A stretch of 64,000 bases of DNA from Pseudomonas hunanensis (lineage in GTDB: Bacteria > Pseudomonadota > Gammaproteobacteria > Pseudomonadales > Pseudomonadaceae), in the NCBI RefSeq assembly GCF_013393325.1, contig NZ_QJRC01000098.1:394704-458703 (forward strand), given 5' to 3'. Below the pieces are notes generated by a model. The model saw nothing but the letters and a program-made list of their open reading frames with translations, ran no database searches and was not told the DNA's origin. The translations under genes were made by a program, and so were the position numbers. The number at the start of each line of letters is the position of its first letter. Position 1 is the first letter of the stretch. This document shows, one piece after another, positions 8,474 to 18,253 of the stretch.

Positions 8474-9787
8474 TCAGGCCAGCGCCTCGCGCGGCTTGCC
8501 GAGCATGCGGTCGCAAGCCACGGCGCCAACCAGGGTCACCACGGAAGGCACAAGCCAGGCCAGGCCCTGGTCGCTCAGCGGCAGATGCGCCATGAAGTCC
8601 GGCAGCACATGGGCAATGCTGCTGCCCTTGATTGCGTCAACCATGCCGAACACCAGCGACACCAGCATCACCGGCGCCAGGATGCGGGTCGGCGAGTTCC
8701 ACAGGTCCTTCACGAAGCTCAGGCCAACCACCACGATGCAAGGCGGGTAAATGGCGGTAAGCACCGGGATCGAGAACATGATCAGCTTGGTCAGGCCAAG
8801 GTTGGAGATCAGCAACGAGAAGCCGGCCAGGATCACCACCAATGCACGGTACGACAGCGGCAGGATCTGGCTGAAATACTCGGCGCAGGCACAGGTCAGG
8901 CCAACCGCGGTCACCAGACAGGCCAGTGCGATCAATACGGCCAGGAAGCCGCTGCCCAGCGAGCCGAAGGTGTGCTGCACGTAAGCATGCAGAACCGCAG
9001 CACCGTTGGTGGCATCAGCCGCGATGTCATGGCTGCCGGCACCCAGACGGAACAAGCTGACATACACCAGCGCCAGGCCAACACCTGCGATCAGGCCGGC
9101 GATGATGGCGTAGCGGGTGATCAACTTCGGCGACTCGACACCGCGCGAGCGGATGGCGTTGACGATGACGATACCGAACACCAAGGCACCCAGGGTGTCC
9201 ATGGTCAGGTAGCCATCGGAGAAGCCCTTGGAGAACGCAGCCGCAGCATAGGCAGGCTGTGCCTCACCAATGGTCCCGGCCGGCAGCGCGAAGGCAGCGA
9301 TGCCCAGCACGGCCAGAGCGATGATCTTCAACGGCGCCAGGAAGCGGCCCACGGTGTCGAGCAACTTGCCAGGGTACATGGACACGGCCAGTACCACGGC
9401 GAAGTACACCAGGCTGTAGATGAACAGCGCCAGCGGGCTTTCACCGGTCAGCGGTGCAACACCCACTTCGAACGACACGGTCGCGGTGCGCGGGGTGGCG
9501 AACAGCGGACCGACCGACAGGTAGCACACGGCTGCCAGCAGGCCGCCGAAGAACTTGCCGATCGGGCTGCTCAGGGCATCCATGCCGCCACCGACCTTGG
9601 CCAGCGCGACCACGGTGATGACTGGCAGGCCCACGGCAGTGACCAGGAAGCCCAGGGCTGCCATCCACACGTGCGGACCAGACTGCAGACCGACGATAGG
9701 CGGGAAGATGATATTGCCTGCGCCAACGAAAAGCGCAAACGTCATAAAGCCAAGCGCCAGGATATCCTGGCCTTTGAGAACTTTCAT
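8474..9787 (-). CDS. brnQ: Branched-chain amino acid transport system II carrier (LIV-II)
   Basis: A 437-residue sodium-coupled symporter for Leu, Ile and Val in the inner membrane. About twelve hydrophobic segments are visible. The N-terminus has the family signature (DILALGFMTFALFVGAGNIIFPP, residues 8-30) and the GLQSGPHVW turn follows. Length is normal for BrnQ. It is monocistronic with a long upstream non-coding region and its own terminator. The ATG at 9787 matches the usual start MKVLKGQD. Confidence 0.95.
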   Translation of the reverse strand: MKVLKGQDILALGFMTFALFVGAGNIIFPPIVGLQSGPHVWMAALGFLVTAVGLPVITVVALAKVGGGMDALSSPIGKFFGGLLAAVCYLSVGPLFATPRTATVSFEVGVAPLTGESPLALFIYSLVYFAVVLAVSMYPGKLLDTVGRFLAPLKIIALAVLGIAAFALPAGTIGEAQPAYAAAAFSKGFSDGYLTMDTLGALVFGIVIVNAIRSRGVESPKLITRYAIIAGLIAGVGLALVYVSLFRLGAGSHDIAADATNGAAVLHAYVQHTFGSLGSGFLAVLIALACLVTAVGLTCACAEYFSQILPLSYRALVVILAGFSLLISNLGLTKLIMFSIPVLTAIYPPCIVVVGLSFVKDLWNSPTRILAPVMLVSLVFGMVDAIKGSSIAHVLPDFMAHLPLSDQGLAWLVPSVVTLVGAVACDRMLGKPREALA

Positions 9788-10112
9788 TTAAGGTAGTACC
9801 ACACTGCTGAAATCGGGATTCGAGAGGGGATTTCCCTTTGGATGAGGGGAAATGCTGCCCGGCTTGATAGGCCAGACCCGTTTAGCGTGTCGTTCCCTTT
9901 TGGGGTACGGGCACAGAGTGAACGCGTAATGTAACTGTTTTGTCAGTTAAACGCACTGGCACAGTGCTGCTTGTCCGATGTGCGTACATGTTTGTCGTCT
10001 GTGCGACCGAAGACAGTAAGAATTATCCTCCACTTAAAAACTTCGTCTGTACGAAAATTCCTATCAAACTCATCAAGTTTCCTCGCCGCCCGTGATGCCC
10101 CCAGAAACGACA
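9788..10112. other. Non-coding region upstream of brnQ
   Basis: About 325 bp with no supported gene. It holds the brnQ promoter region and one perfect short inverted repeat, TAACTG-N6-CAGTTA (9932-9949), about 145 bp upstream of the brnQ start. This is a candidate operator, perhaps for a leucine-responsive or stationary-phase regulator. The remainder is AT-richer than its surroundings and shows no riboswitch fold that I can recognise. Confidence 0.35.
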
Positions 10113-10135
10113 AAGGCCACCCGAAGGTGGCCTCT
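10113..10135 (-). terminator. Terminator of the sdh-suc gene block
   Basis: Stem AGGCCACC-CGAA-GGTGGCCT with a short T-containing tail on the minus strand, about 25 bp beyond the sucD stop. It is the last element of the nine-gene block. Confidence 0.7.
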
Positions 10136-10159
10136 GTGCGCGTGGGGGGTGTAGCAGTA

Positions 10160-11044
10160 TTACTTCTTGGCTTCCCAGCCAGTCAGCTCGGCCAGGGCCT
10201 TGCCGATGTCAGCCAGGGAACGCACGGTCTTCACACCAGCGTCCTGCAGGGCGGCGAACTTCTCGTCCGCAGTGCCCTTGCCGCCGGAGATGATGGCGCC
10301 AGCGTGGCCCATGCGCTTGCCCGCAGGTGCGGTAACACCAGCGATGTAGGAAACGACTGGCTTGGTCACGTGGGCCTTGATGTAGGCCGCAGCTTCTTCT
10401 TCAGCCGAACCGCCGATCTCACCGATCATGACGATCGCTTCGGTCTTCGGGTCTTCCTGGAACAGCTTCAGGATGTCGATGAAGTTGGAGCCCGGGATCG
10501 GGTCACCGCCGATGCCGACGCAGGTCGACTGGCCGAAGCCGGCGTCGGTGGTCTGCTTCACAGCTTCGTAGGTCAGGGTGCCGGAACGCGAAACGATACC
10601 GACCTTGCCTGGCAGGTGGATGTGGCCTGGCATGATGCCGATCTTGCACTCGCCCGGGGTGATGACACCTGGGCAGTTAGGGCCGATCAGGGTCACGCCC
10701 AGCTCGTCGCACTTGACCTTGGCATCCAGCATGTCCAGGGTAGGAATGCCTTCGGTGATGCAGACGATCAGCTTGATGCCGCCGAAGGCAGCTTCCAGGA
10801 TCGAGTCTTTGCAGAACGGAGCCGGTACGTAGATGACCGAAGCGTCAGCGCCGGTAGCTTCCACGGCTTCCTTGACGGTGTTGAACACCGGCAGGCCCAG
10901 GTGGGTGGTGCCACCCTTGCCTGGGGTTACGCCGCCGACCATCTTGGTGCCGTAGGCGATGGCCTGTTCGGAGTGGAAAGTACCTTGCGAGCCGGTGAAG
11001 CCCTGGCAGATGACTTTGGTGTCTTTATTGATCAGGACGCTCAT
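10160..11044 (-). CDS. sucD: Succinyl-CoA synthetase, alpha subunit
   Basis: A 294-residue subunit of succinyl-CoA ligase in the TCA cycle, making ATP or GTP from succinyl-CoA. The CoA-binding N-terminal Rossmann domain contains GFTGSQGTFH, and the phosphorylated active-site His lies in GHAGAIISGG (around residue 246). The GGVTPGKGGTTHLGLPVF stretch is typical. The ATG overlaps the sucC stop in a TAATG arrangement, so the two subunits are translationally coupled at 1:1. It is the last gene of the sdh-suc block. Confidence 0.97.
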   Translation of the reverse strand: MSVLINKDTKVICQGFTGSQGTFHSEQAIAYGTKMVGGVTPGKGGTTHLGLPVFNTVKEAVEATGADASVIYVPAPFCKDSILEAAFGGIKLIVCITEGIPTLDMLDAKVKCDELGVTLIGPNCPGVITPGECKIGIMPGHIHLPGKVGIVSRSGTLTYEAVKQTTDAGFGQSTCVGIGGDPIPGSNFIDILKLFQEDPKTEAIVMIGEIGGSAEEEAAAYIKAHVTKPVVSYIAGVTAPAGKRMGHAGAIISGGKGTADEKFAALQDAGVKTVRSLADIGKALAELTGWEAKK

Positions 11045-12210
11045 TACTTGCCCTCCGCAGCTTTGACAACTTGTTGAGCAGCGTCGGTCAGGCTGGTTGC
11101 CGCAATGATGTTCAAACCGCTTTCTGCCAGTACTTTAGCGCCCAGTTCGGCGTTGTTGCCTTCGAGGCGAACCACAACCGGAACTTTAACGCCGACTTCT
11201 TTCACTGCACCGATGATGCCTTCGGCAATCATGTCGCAGCGAACGATGCCGCCGAAGATGTTGACCAGAACGGCCGCGACATTGCTGTCGGACAGAATGA
11301 TCTTGAACGCTTCGGTAACGCGCTCTTTGGTAGCACCACCGCCAACGTCGAGGAAGTTGGCCGGCTTGCCGCCGTGCAGGTTGACGATGTCCATGGTACC
11401 CATGGCCAGGCCAGCACCGTTGACCATGCAGCCGATGTTGCCTTCCAGGGCCACGTAGTTCAGCTCGAAGCTGGCAGCGTGGGCTTCACGAGGGTCGTCC
11501 TGAGACGGGTCGTGGAAGGTTTTCAGCTTAGGCTGACGGTACATGGCGTTTGCGTCGATGTTGATCTTCGCATCCAGGCAGTGCAGGTCGCCGTCGGCCT
11601 TGATGACCAGCGGGTTGACTTCCAGCAGGGCCAGGTCATGTTCTTTGAACAGCTTGGCCAGGCCTACGAAAATCTTGGCGAACTGTGCAACTTGCTTGCC
11701 TTCCAGACCCAGCTGGAATGCCAGTTCACGACCCTGGAACGGCTGAGCGCCGACCAGCGGATCGATAGTAGCCTTGATGATCTTCTCAGGAGTTTCGTGA
11801 GCGACTTTCTCGATGTCCACGCCACCTTCGGTGGAGGCCATGAACACGATACGGCGGCTCGAGCGATCGACTACAGCGCCCAGGTACAGCTCTTTGGCGA
11901 TGTCAGTGCAGGATTCGACCAGGATCTTGGTCACTGGCTGACCGTTGGCATCGGTCTGGTAGGTTACCAGGCGCTTGCCCAACCATTGCGCAGCGAACGC
12001 CTTGGCGTCTTCCTTGCTGCGAACCAGCTTGACGCCGCCCGCTTTGCCGCGACCACCCGCGTGAACCTGAGCTTTTACAACCCACTCGGAACCGCCGATC
12101 TTGTCGCAAGCTTCTGCTGCAGCTTCAGGGGTATCGACTGCGAAACCCTTGGAAACTGGCAGGCCGTATTCAGCGAACAGCTGCTTACCCTGATACTCGT
12201 GAAGATTCAT
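11044..12210 (-). CDS. sucC: Succinyl-CoA synthetase, beta subunit
   Basis: A 388-residue ATP-grasp subunit that binds nucleotide and succinate and pairs with SucD. It starts MNLHEYQGKQLFAEYG, shows the ATP-grasp stretch VVKAQVHAGGRGKAGGVKL near residue 50 and the C-terminal ligase domain with GGIVRCDMIAEG. Length is exactly that of the family. It is separated from lpd by 172 bp. That gap holds an imperfect hairpin (about 12352-12373), so partial termination or an internal promoter ahead of sucCD is possible. Confidence 0.97.
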   Translation of the reverse strand: MNLHEYQGKQLFAEYGLPVSKGFAVDTPEAAAEACDKIGGSEWVVKAQVHAGGRGKAGGVKLVRSKEDAKAFAAQWLGKRLVTYQTDANGQPVTKILVESCTDIAKELYLGAVVDRSSRRIVFMASTEGGVDIEKVAHETPEKIIKATIDPLVGAQPFQGRELAFQLGLEGKQVAQFAKIFVGLAKLFKEHDLALLEVNPLVIKADGDLHCLDAKINIDANAMYRQPKLKTFHDPSQDDPREAHAASFELNYVALEGNIGCMVNGAGLAMGTMDIVNLHGGKPANFLDVGGGATKERVTEAFKIILSDSNVAAVLVNIFGGIVRCDMIAEGIIGAVKEVGVKVPVVVRLEGNNAELGAKVLAESGLNIIAATSLTDAAQQVVKAAEGK

Positions 12211-12382
12211 GCTTTTTACCGTCTTCGTTAGGTACTGCGCTTCGGCGCTGCGCCATTACTGGCGCCGCACCACCTGTGACCGTTGACCCCGGGTTTTCCC
12301 ATGTGATCCGGTCCGGCGGACGTTCCGCGGTGAGTCATGCACGCAAGACTCACGACGGGCTGCCCGCCGTGGTTTCTTATAA

Positions 12383-13819
12383 TTAACGCTTCTTACGGTT
12401 GGCCACGTGAATGGCGCCGCCATTCACTGCCAGCGCTGCTTCATGCAACGCTTCGGACAGGGTCGGATGGCTGAAGACCATCATGCCCAGATCCTCGGCA
12501 CTGGTGCCGAATTCCATTGCGATTGCGCCCTGCTGCACCAGTTCGGCAGCCGATGGGCCAATCACGTGTACACCCAGGACGCGGTCGGTCTTGGCATCGG
12601 CGATGACCTTGACGAAACCACCGGTGTCGTTGGCAGCCATCGCACGGCCGCTGGCCGCGAACGGGAAGGTGCCCACGTTAACCTCAACGCCCTCGGCCTT
12701 CAAGGCCTGTTCGGTCTTGCCGACCCATGCGATTTCCGGGTGGGTGTAGATAACCGACGGGATCAGGTCGTAGTTCATCTGGGCCTTGTGGCCTTTGATG
12801 CGCTCGACCACCATGATGCCCTCTTCCGACGCCTTGTGGGCCAGCATCATGCCGCGTACCACGTCACCGATGGCGAACACGCCCGGAACGCTGGTGGCAC
12901 AGTGATCGTCGACGAAGATGTAGCCACGCTCGTCGATGGTCACGCCGCTGTCGGCAGCCAGCAGATCGGTGGTCACCGGGCGACGGCCGACCGCGACGAT
13001 CAGCTTGTCGAAGGTGATCTTCTGCTCGCCTTCGGCGTTGGTGTAGGTGACTTCGACTTCGTTGCCGTTGACTTTCGAGCCGGTGACGCGAGCGCCCAGC
13101 TTGATGTCCAGGCCTTGCTTGGTCAGGGTCTTCTGGGCTTCTTTCGACACAGCGGTGTCGGCAGCCATCAGGAAGGTGTCCAGGGCTTCCAGGACAGTGA
13201 CTTCAGCACCCAGACGAGCCCATACCGAACCCAGCTCCAGGCCGATCACGCCAGCACCGATAACGCCCAGGCGCTTCGGTACGGTCTGGAATTCCAGGGC
13301 GCCGGTGGAGTCGACGATGACGTTCTGGTCGACCGGGGCCGGTGGAATGTCGATCGGGCGCGAGCCGGAAGCCAGGATCACGTTCTCGGCTTCGATGACT
13401 TCGGTGGTGCCGTCAGCCTTGGTGACTTCGACTTTTTTGCCAGCCAGCAGCTTGCCGTGGCCCTGGATCGAAGTAACGCCGTTGGCCTTGAACAGGGTGG
13501 CAACGCCACCGGTCAGGTTCTTGACGATGCCAGCCTTGCGGCCAACCATCGCGGCGACGTCCATCTTCACTTCGCCAGTGGAGATACCGTGGACGTTGAA
13601 GCTCTCTTTGGCTTCCTTGTATTTCCAGGAGCTGTCCAGCAGCGCCTTGGAAGGAATGCAACCTACGTTCAGGCAGGTGCCGCCCAGGGCCAGCTTGCCC
13701 TCGGCGTCGGTGTACTTCTCGATACAGGCAGTCTTCAGACCAAGTTGGGCAGCCTTGATGGCAGCCACATAGCCGCCAGGACCTGCACCAATCACCACTA
13801 CGTCGAATTTCTGGGTCAT
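12383..13819 (-). CDS. lpdG: Dihydrolipoyl dehydrogenase (E3)
   Basis: A 478-residue FAD-dependent E3 that reoxidises dihydrolipoamide with NAD+. The FAD-binding motif VVVIGAGPGGYVAA is at the N-terminus, the redox-active disulfide lies in GGTCLNVGCIPSK, a second Rossmann GAGVIGLELG binds NAD and the catalytic His-Glu pair is in HPTLSEALHE. Its position directly after sucB marks it as the E3 of the 2-oxoglutarate dehydrogenase complex; in Pseudomonas the same E3 is shared with other 2-oxo acid complexes. The symbol lpdG follows Pseudomonas usage. Confidence 0.96.
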   Translation of the reverse strand: MTQKFDVVVIGAGPGGYVAAIKAAQLGLKTACIEKYTDAEGKLALGGTCLNVGCIPSKALLDSSWKYKEAKESFNVHGISTGEVKMDVAAMVGRKAGIVKNLTGGVATLFKANGVTSIQGHGKLLAGKKVEVTKADGTTEVIEAENVILASGSRPIDIPPAPVDQNVIVDSTGALEFQTVPKRLGVIGAGVIGLELGSVWARLGAEVTVLEALDTFLMAADTAVSKEAQKTLTKQGLDIKLGARVTGSKVNGNEVEVTYTNAEGEQKITFDKLIVAVGRRPVTTDLLAADSGVTIDERGYIFVDDHCATSVPGVFAIGDVVRGMMLAHKASEEGIMVVERIKGHKAQMNYDLIPSVIYTHPEIAWVGKTEQALKAEGVEVNVGTFPFAASGRAMAANDTGGFVKVIADAKTDRVLGVHVIGPSAAELVQQGAIAMEFGTSAEDLGMMVFSHPTLSEALHEAALAVNGGAIHVANRKKR

Positions 13820-13912
13820 AAAAGATTCCTTATCAGCTACAAGCTACAAGCCGCGAACCGCGCGGCATGGCTTCTTGCGAAGCCAAGGCCGGCACGGTAC
13901 GCAGCCAGAGGG

Positions 13913-15133
13913 TTAGATGTCCAGCAGCAGGCGAGACGGATCTTCCAGCAGGTTCTTGATGGTGACCAGGAAGGTTACCGCTTCCTTACCATCGATCAGG
14001 CGGTGATCGTAGGACAGTGCCAGGTACATCATCGGGCGAATCACGACCTGACCATTGACGGCCATCGGGCGCTGGATGATGTTGTGCATGCCGAGGATCG
14101 CGGCCTGCGGCGGGTTGACGATCGGGGTCGACATCATCGAACCGAAGGTACCGCCGTTGGTGATGGTGAAGGTACCGCCGGTCATTTCTTCGATCGACAG
14201 TTTGCCGTCACGGGCTTTCTTGCCGAAGGTGGCAATGCCGTTTTCGATTTCAGCCAGGCTCATCGACTCGGCGTTGCGCAGTACCGGGACCACCAGGCCA
14301 CGGTCGCTGGAAACCGCAACACCCACGTCAGCGAAGCCGTGGTAGACAATGTCGTTACCGTCGATCGAGGCGTTGACAGCCGGGAAGCGCTTCAGGGCTT
14401 CGGTGGCGGCCTTGACGAAGAACGACATGAAGCCCAGGCGTACGCCGTTATGGGTCTTCTCGAACAGGTCCTTGTACTTCGAACGCAGGGCCATGACTTC
14501 GGTCATGTCGACTTCGTTGAAGGTGGTCAGCATGGCCATGTTCGACTGGGCTTCGACCAGACGCTCGGCGATCTTGGCACGCAGGCGAGTCATCGGCACG
14601 CGCTTCTCGGTGCGGTCGCCAGCGGCGACGACAACCGGTGCAGCAGCGGCAGCAGGCTTGGCAGCCGGTGCAGCGGCAGGGGCCGACTTCTTGTTGGCAA
14701 CGGCAGCCACCACGTCTTCCTTGGTGACGCGACCGCCTTTGCCAGTACCGGCAACGGTAGCCAGGTCGATGCCGTTTTCTTCAGCCAGCTTGCGCGCGGC
14801 CGGGGCAGCAACCGGGTCATCTTCGCCAGCATCAGCGGCAGCAGCGGCCGGAGCAGCAGCAGGCGCGGCAGCTGCGGCTGGAGCGGCGGCAGCACCGCCT
14901 TCAACGATCGAACCCAGCACTTCGTCGGACAGGACGGTGTCGCCCTCGCCCTTGACGATGTCGCCCAGCACGCCATCGGCGGTAGCCAGAACTTCCAGGA
15001 CAACCTTGTCGGTCTCGATGTCGACGATCAGCTCGTCACGCTTGACGGCTTCGCCCGGCTTCTTGTGCCAGGTGGCAACGGTGCCATCGGCAACCGATTC
15101 CGGGAAGGTTGGGGCTTTGATCTCGATAGCCAT
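13913..15133 (-). CDS. sucB: 2-oxoglutarate dehydrogenase E2, dihydrolipoyl succinyltransferase
   Basis: A 406-residue E2 core enzyme. Domains in order: one lipoyl domain (residues 1-80, lipoylated Lys in VDIETDKVVLEV), a long Ala/Pro linker (about 80-105), the E3/E1-binding domain (about 110-145, PAARKLAEENGIDL), a second Ala-rich linker and the acyltransferase core with the catalytic His in YDHRLIDGKEAV. The Ala-rich linkers are low-complexity protein, not DNA repeats of separate origin. It follows sucA by 42 bp. Confidence 0.97.
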   Translation of the reverse strand: MAIEIKAPTFPESVADGTVATWHKKPGEAVKRDELIVDIETDKVVLEVLATADGVLGDIVKGEGDTVLSDEVLGSIVEGGAAAAPAAAAAPAAAPAAAAADAGEDDPVAAPAARKLAEENGIDLATVAGTGKGGRVTKEDVVAAVANKKSAPAAAPAAKPAAAAAPVVVAAGDRTEKRVPMTRLRAKIAERLVEAQSNMAMLTTFNEVDMTEVMALRSKYKDLFEKTHNGVRLGFMSFFVKAATEALKRFPAVNASIDGNDIVYHGFADVGVAVSSDRGLVVPVLRNAESMSLAEIENGIATFGKKARDGKLSIEEMTGGTFTITNGGTFGSMMSTPIVNPPQAAILGMHNIIQRPMAVNGQVVIRPMMYLALSYDHRLIDGKEAVTFLVTIKNLLEDPSRLLLDI

Positions 15134-15175
15134 TATCAGTGTTTCCTTAAATTCGGTTTCAGGTGCGCGAAGGCG

Positions 15176-18007
15176 TTAGACAGTGAAGGCGTCTTGCAGC
15201 AGTTTTTCCTGCTGTTCGGCGTGCTTCGAAGCGTAACCACAGGCTGGCGCGGCAGAAGCGTCGCGACCGGCGTACTCCAGGACCAATGCCTTGTTGTGGC
15301 GGCCCAGGATACGGCGCATGTGATGCTGACTGCTGTACCAGGCGCCCTGGTTCATCGGCTCTTCCTGGCACCATACGGCGTGCTTGAGGTTGCTGTATTG
15401 CGCCAGGATTTCGACCAGGTCGTCCTCCGGGAACGGGTACAGCTGCTCGAGACGCAGGATGGCGATGTCTTCACGGCCTTCGGCACGGCGTTTTTCCAGC
15501 AGGTCGTAGTAGACCTTGCCGCTGCACAGCACCAGGCGCTCGACCTTGGCCGGATCGATTGCGTCGATTTCCGGGATCACGGTCTGGAACGAGCCTTCTG
15601 CCAGGTCTTCCAGCGTCGAGATGGCCAGTTTGTGGCGCAGCAGCGACTTCGGCGTCAGGACCACCAGCGGCTTGCGCAGCGGACGGATGACCTGGCGACG
15701 CAGCAGGTGGTAGATCTGTGCTGGGGTGGTCGGTACGCAGACCTGGATGTTGTGCTCGGCGCACAGCTGCAGGTAACGCTCCAGACGCGCGGAGGAGTGC
15801 TCCGGGCCCTGCCCTTCATAACCGTGTGGCAGCAGCATGGTCAGACCGCACAGGCGGCCCCACTTGTGCTCACCGCTGGTGATGAACTGGTCGATCACCA
15901 CTTGTGCACCGTTGGCGAAGTCGCCGAACTGGGCTTCCCAGATCACCAACGCGTTCGGCGTGGTGGTGGAATAGCCGTATTCGAACGCCAGTACCGCTTC
16001 CTCGGACAGGAACGAATCGTACAGGTCGAAACGCGGCTGGCCTGGGAACAGGTTCTGCAGCGGAATGTAGGTGCTGGCGTCCTTCTGGTTGTGCAGCACC
16101 GCGTGACGGTGCGAGAAGGTGCCACGGCCGATGTCCTGGCCGGTCATGCGGATCGGGTGACCTTCGAACTGCAGGGTGGCGTAGGCCATGGTCTCTGCAT
16201 AACCCCAGTTGATCGGCAAGCCACCGGCCTGCATCTTCTGACGGTCTTCGTAGATCTTCGATACCTGACGCTGGACCACGAAACCTTCTGGCAGCTCGAG
16301 CAGCTTGGCCGACAGGTCCTGCAGGGTCTTGAGGTCGAAGCGGGTGTCGTGACGCGCGGTCCAGGCATGGCCCAGGTAAGGACGCCAGTCGACGAACAGC
16401 TCGCGGTTCGGTTCCTTGACCAGGCTCTTCACTACATGCAGGCCATTGTCCAGGGCGTTGCGGTACTCGTCGATCTTGGCCTGAGCACGCTCGGCATCGA
16501 TGCGACCGGCCTGGATCAGCGCTTCTGCATACAGCTCGCGAGTGGTGCGCTGCTTGCTGATCTGCTGGTACATCAGCGGCTGGGTGCCGTTCGGCTCGTC
16601 AGCCTCGTTGTGGCCGCGACGACGGTAGCAGACCAGGTCGATGACCACGTCACGCTTGAACTGCATGCGGTAGTCGATGGCCAGCTGGGTGACGAACAGC
16701 ACCGCTTCCGGGTCATCGCCGTTCACGTGCAGGATCGGCGCCTGGATCATCTTGGCAACGTCGGTGGCGTACTCGGTGGAGCGCGCGTCCAGCGGGTTGC
16801 TGATGGTGAAGCCAACCTGGTTGTTGATCACGATGTGCACGGTACCGCCGGTCTTGAAACCGCGGGTCTGCGACATCTGGAAGGTTTCCATGACCACGCC
16901 CTGGCCGGCGAATGCTGCGTCGCCGTGGATCGAGATCGGCAGCACCTTGTCGCCAACGGTGTCGTTGCGGCGATCCTGACGGGCGCGCACCGAACCTTCG
17001 ACCACAGGCGAAACGATTTCCAGGTGGGACGGGTTGAACGCCATGGCCAGGTGAACTTCGCCACCGGTGGTCATCACGTTCGAGGAGAAGCCCTGGTGAT
17101 ACTTCACGTCACCGGAGCCCAGCTCGTTCATCTTCTTGCCTTCGAACTCGTCGAACAGCTCGCGCGGGTTCTTGCCGAAGGTGTTCACCAGGACGTTCAG
17201 GCGGCCACGGTGAGCCATGCCGATCACGACTTCCTTGGTCCCGTAGGAGCCGGAACGCTGGATCATTTCATCCAGCATCGGGATCAGGCTCTCGCCACCT
17301 TCAAGGCCGAAGCGCTTGGTGCCCGGGTACTTGGTGCCCAGGTATTTTTCCAGGCCCTCACCGGCGGTCACGCGCTCGAGCAGGTGGGCCTGCACGTCAG
17401 CGGAAAACTCCGGACGGCCGCGCACGCTTTCCAGGCGCTGCTGGAACCAGCTGCGCTGCTCGGAATCGACGATGTGGGTGAATTCGGCGCCAATGGTGCG
17501 ACAATATGTCTTCTGGAGTGCATCGAAGATGTCGCGTAGGCTCGCCTCCTCTTTGCCGATGAACAGGTCGCCGGCACGGAAGGTCGTATCAAGATCGGCA
17601 TTGGTCAAGCCGTAGTGATTGATCGACAGGTCTACGGGCGCAGGGCGCTGCCACAACCCCAACGGGTCGAGCTTGGCAGCCTGATGGCCGCGCATACGAT
17701 AGGCCTGGATCAGTCGCAGAACTTCAACCTGCTTCTTCTCGTGTTCACTGCTCACGCTCCCGGCGGAAACCGGTTGGGCGCGGCGCTGGTTCTTTGCCAG
17801 CAGTACGAAATGGTCGCGGATTGTCGAGTGCGATACATCGGTAGCGGTGCTGCCGTCGGCTGGCAACTTCTGGAAGTAAGTGCGCCACTCTTCTGGCACA
17901 GCGTTAGGGTCGTGCAGGTAGAGTTCGTAGAGCTCTTCCACATATGCAGCGTTACCACCTGAAAGGTGGGCGCTATCCCACATGCGCTGCATCACGCTTT
18001 CTTGCAT
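15176..18007 (-). CDS. sucA: 2-oxoglutarate dehydrogenase E1
   Basis: A 943-residue thiamine-diphosphate-dependent decarboxylase of the 2-oxoglutarate dehydrogenase complex. The N-terminus (DSAHLSGGNAAYVEELYELYL) is the family's E2-interacting segment. The TPP-binding GDxxF..QG-type stretch is seen as GDAAFAGQGVV, and the C-terminal transketolase-like part contains the GYSTTTPNALVIWEAQFGDF motif. It starts 246 bp after sdhB, which leaves room for a separate suc promoter. Confidence 0.97.
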   Translation of the reverse strand: MQESVMQRMWDSAHLSGGNAAYVEELYELYLHDPNAVPEEWRTYFQKLPADGSTATDVSHSTIRDHFVLLAKNQRRAQPVSAGSVSSEHEKKQVEVLRLIQAYRMRGHQAAKLDPLGLWQRPAPVDLSINHYGLTNADLDTTFRAGDLFIGKEEASLRDIFDALQKTYCRTIGAEFTHIVDSEQRSWFQQRLESVRGRPEFSADVQAHLLERVTAGEGLEKYLGTKYPGTKRFGLEGGESLIPMLDEMIQRSGSYGTKEVVIGMAHRGRLNVLVNTFGKNPRELFDEFEGKKMNELGSGDVKYHQGFSSNVMTTGGEVHLAMAFNPSHLEIVSPVVEGSVRARQDRRNDTVGDKVLPISIHGDAAFAGQGVVMETFQMSQTRGFKTGGTVHIVINNQVGFTISNPLDARSTEYATDVAKMIQAPILHVNGDDPEAVLFVTQLAIDYRMQFKRDVVIDLVCYRRRGHNEADEPNGTQPLMYQQISKQRTTRELYAEALIQAGRIDAERAQAKIDEYRNALDNGLHVVKSLVKEPNRELFVDWRPYLGHAWTARHDTRFDLKTLQDLSAKLLELPEGFVVQRQVSKIYEDRQKMQAGGLPINWGYAETMAYATLQFEGHPIRMTGQDIGRGTFSHRHAVLHNQKDASTYIPLQNLFPGQPRFDLYDSFLSEEAVLAFEYGYSTTTPNALVIWEAQFGDFANGAQVVIDQFITSGEHKWGRLCGLTMLLPHGYEGQGPEHSSARLERYLQLCAEHNIQVCVPTTPAQIYHLLRRQVIRPLRKPLVVLTPKSLLRHKLAISTLEDLAEGSFQTVIPEIDAIDPAKVERLVLCSGKVYYDLLEKRRAEGREDIAILRLEQLYPFPEDDLVEILAQYSNLKHAVWCQEEPMNQGAWYSSQHHMRRILGRHNKALVLEYAGRDASAAPACGYASKHAEQQEKLLQDAFTV

Positions 18008-18253
18008 GCTTGGTCACCCTCGATTAGGGGACTGATCGGCGAGAGCCACAGCAAACCTGGAAAAGTCCGAAAACAGCGACTGAACCACGCCACTTGGATC
18101 CTGCTGATTTTCCGGGTACCAGCCCGGAAAGCCCCTGCTGGTCTCATATCTTCATAGGTAATGAACGCGGGCTTTGTGGGCCCTTGTTCGGGTTTTACCT
18201 CAGTGCGGGCTCACCACCCGCACCTCGGCTTACTGCAGGTACAACACTTTGTA
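18008..18253 (-). other. sdhB-sucA intergenic region with hairpin
   Basis: This 246-bp gap is the longest inside the sdh-suc block. It contains a perfect inverted repeat GTGCGGG-N7-CCCGCAC (18203-18223) 30 bp past the sdhB stop. With no T-run on the minus strand, it looks more like an mRNA-stabilising or attenuating hairpin than a full terminator. No small ORF here is convincing. Confidence 0.5.

Noticed and set aside
13820..13912. Hairpin GGCTTC-TTGC-GAAGCC between lpd and sucB as a terminator
   Set aside because: It lies within a tightly organised operon and lacks a T-run; at most it affects mRNA processing.
14640..14900. Repetitive GC-rich stretch in sucB as a possible DNA repeat
   Set aside because: It encodes the Ala/Pro-rich linkers normal for E2 proteins.
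12407..17539. 1710-residue open frame opposite sucA, sucB and lpd
   Set aside because: It is antisense to three certain genes. Its composition mirrors high-GC codon bias and it has no recognisable domain. Other long antisense frames (3984-6083, 36728-38590, 57732-60368) are rejected for the same reason.
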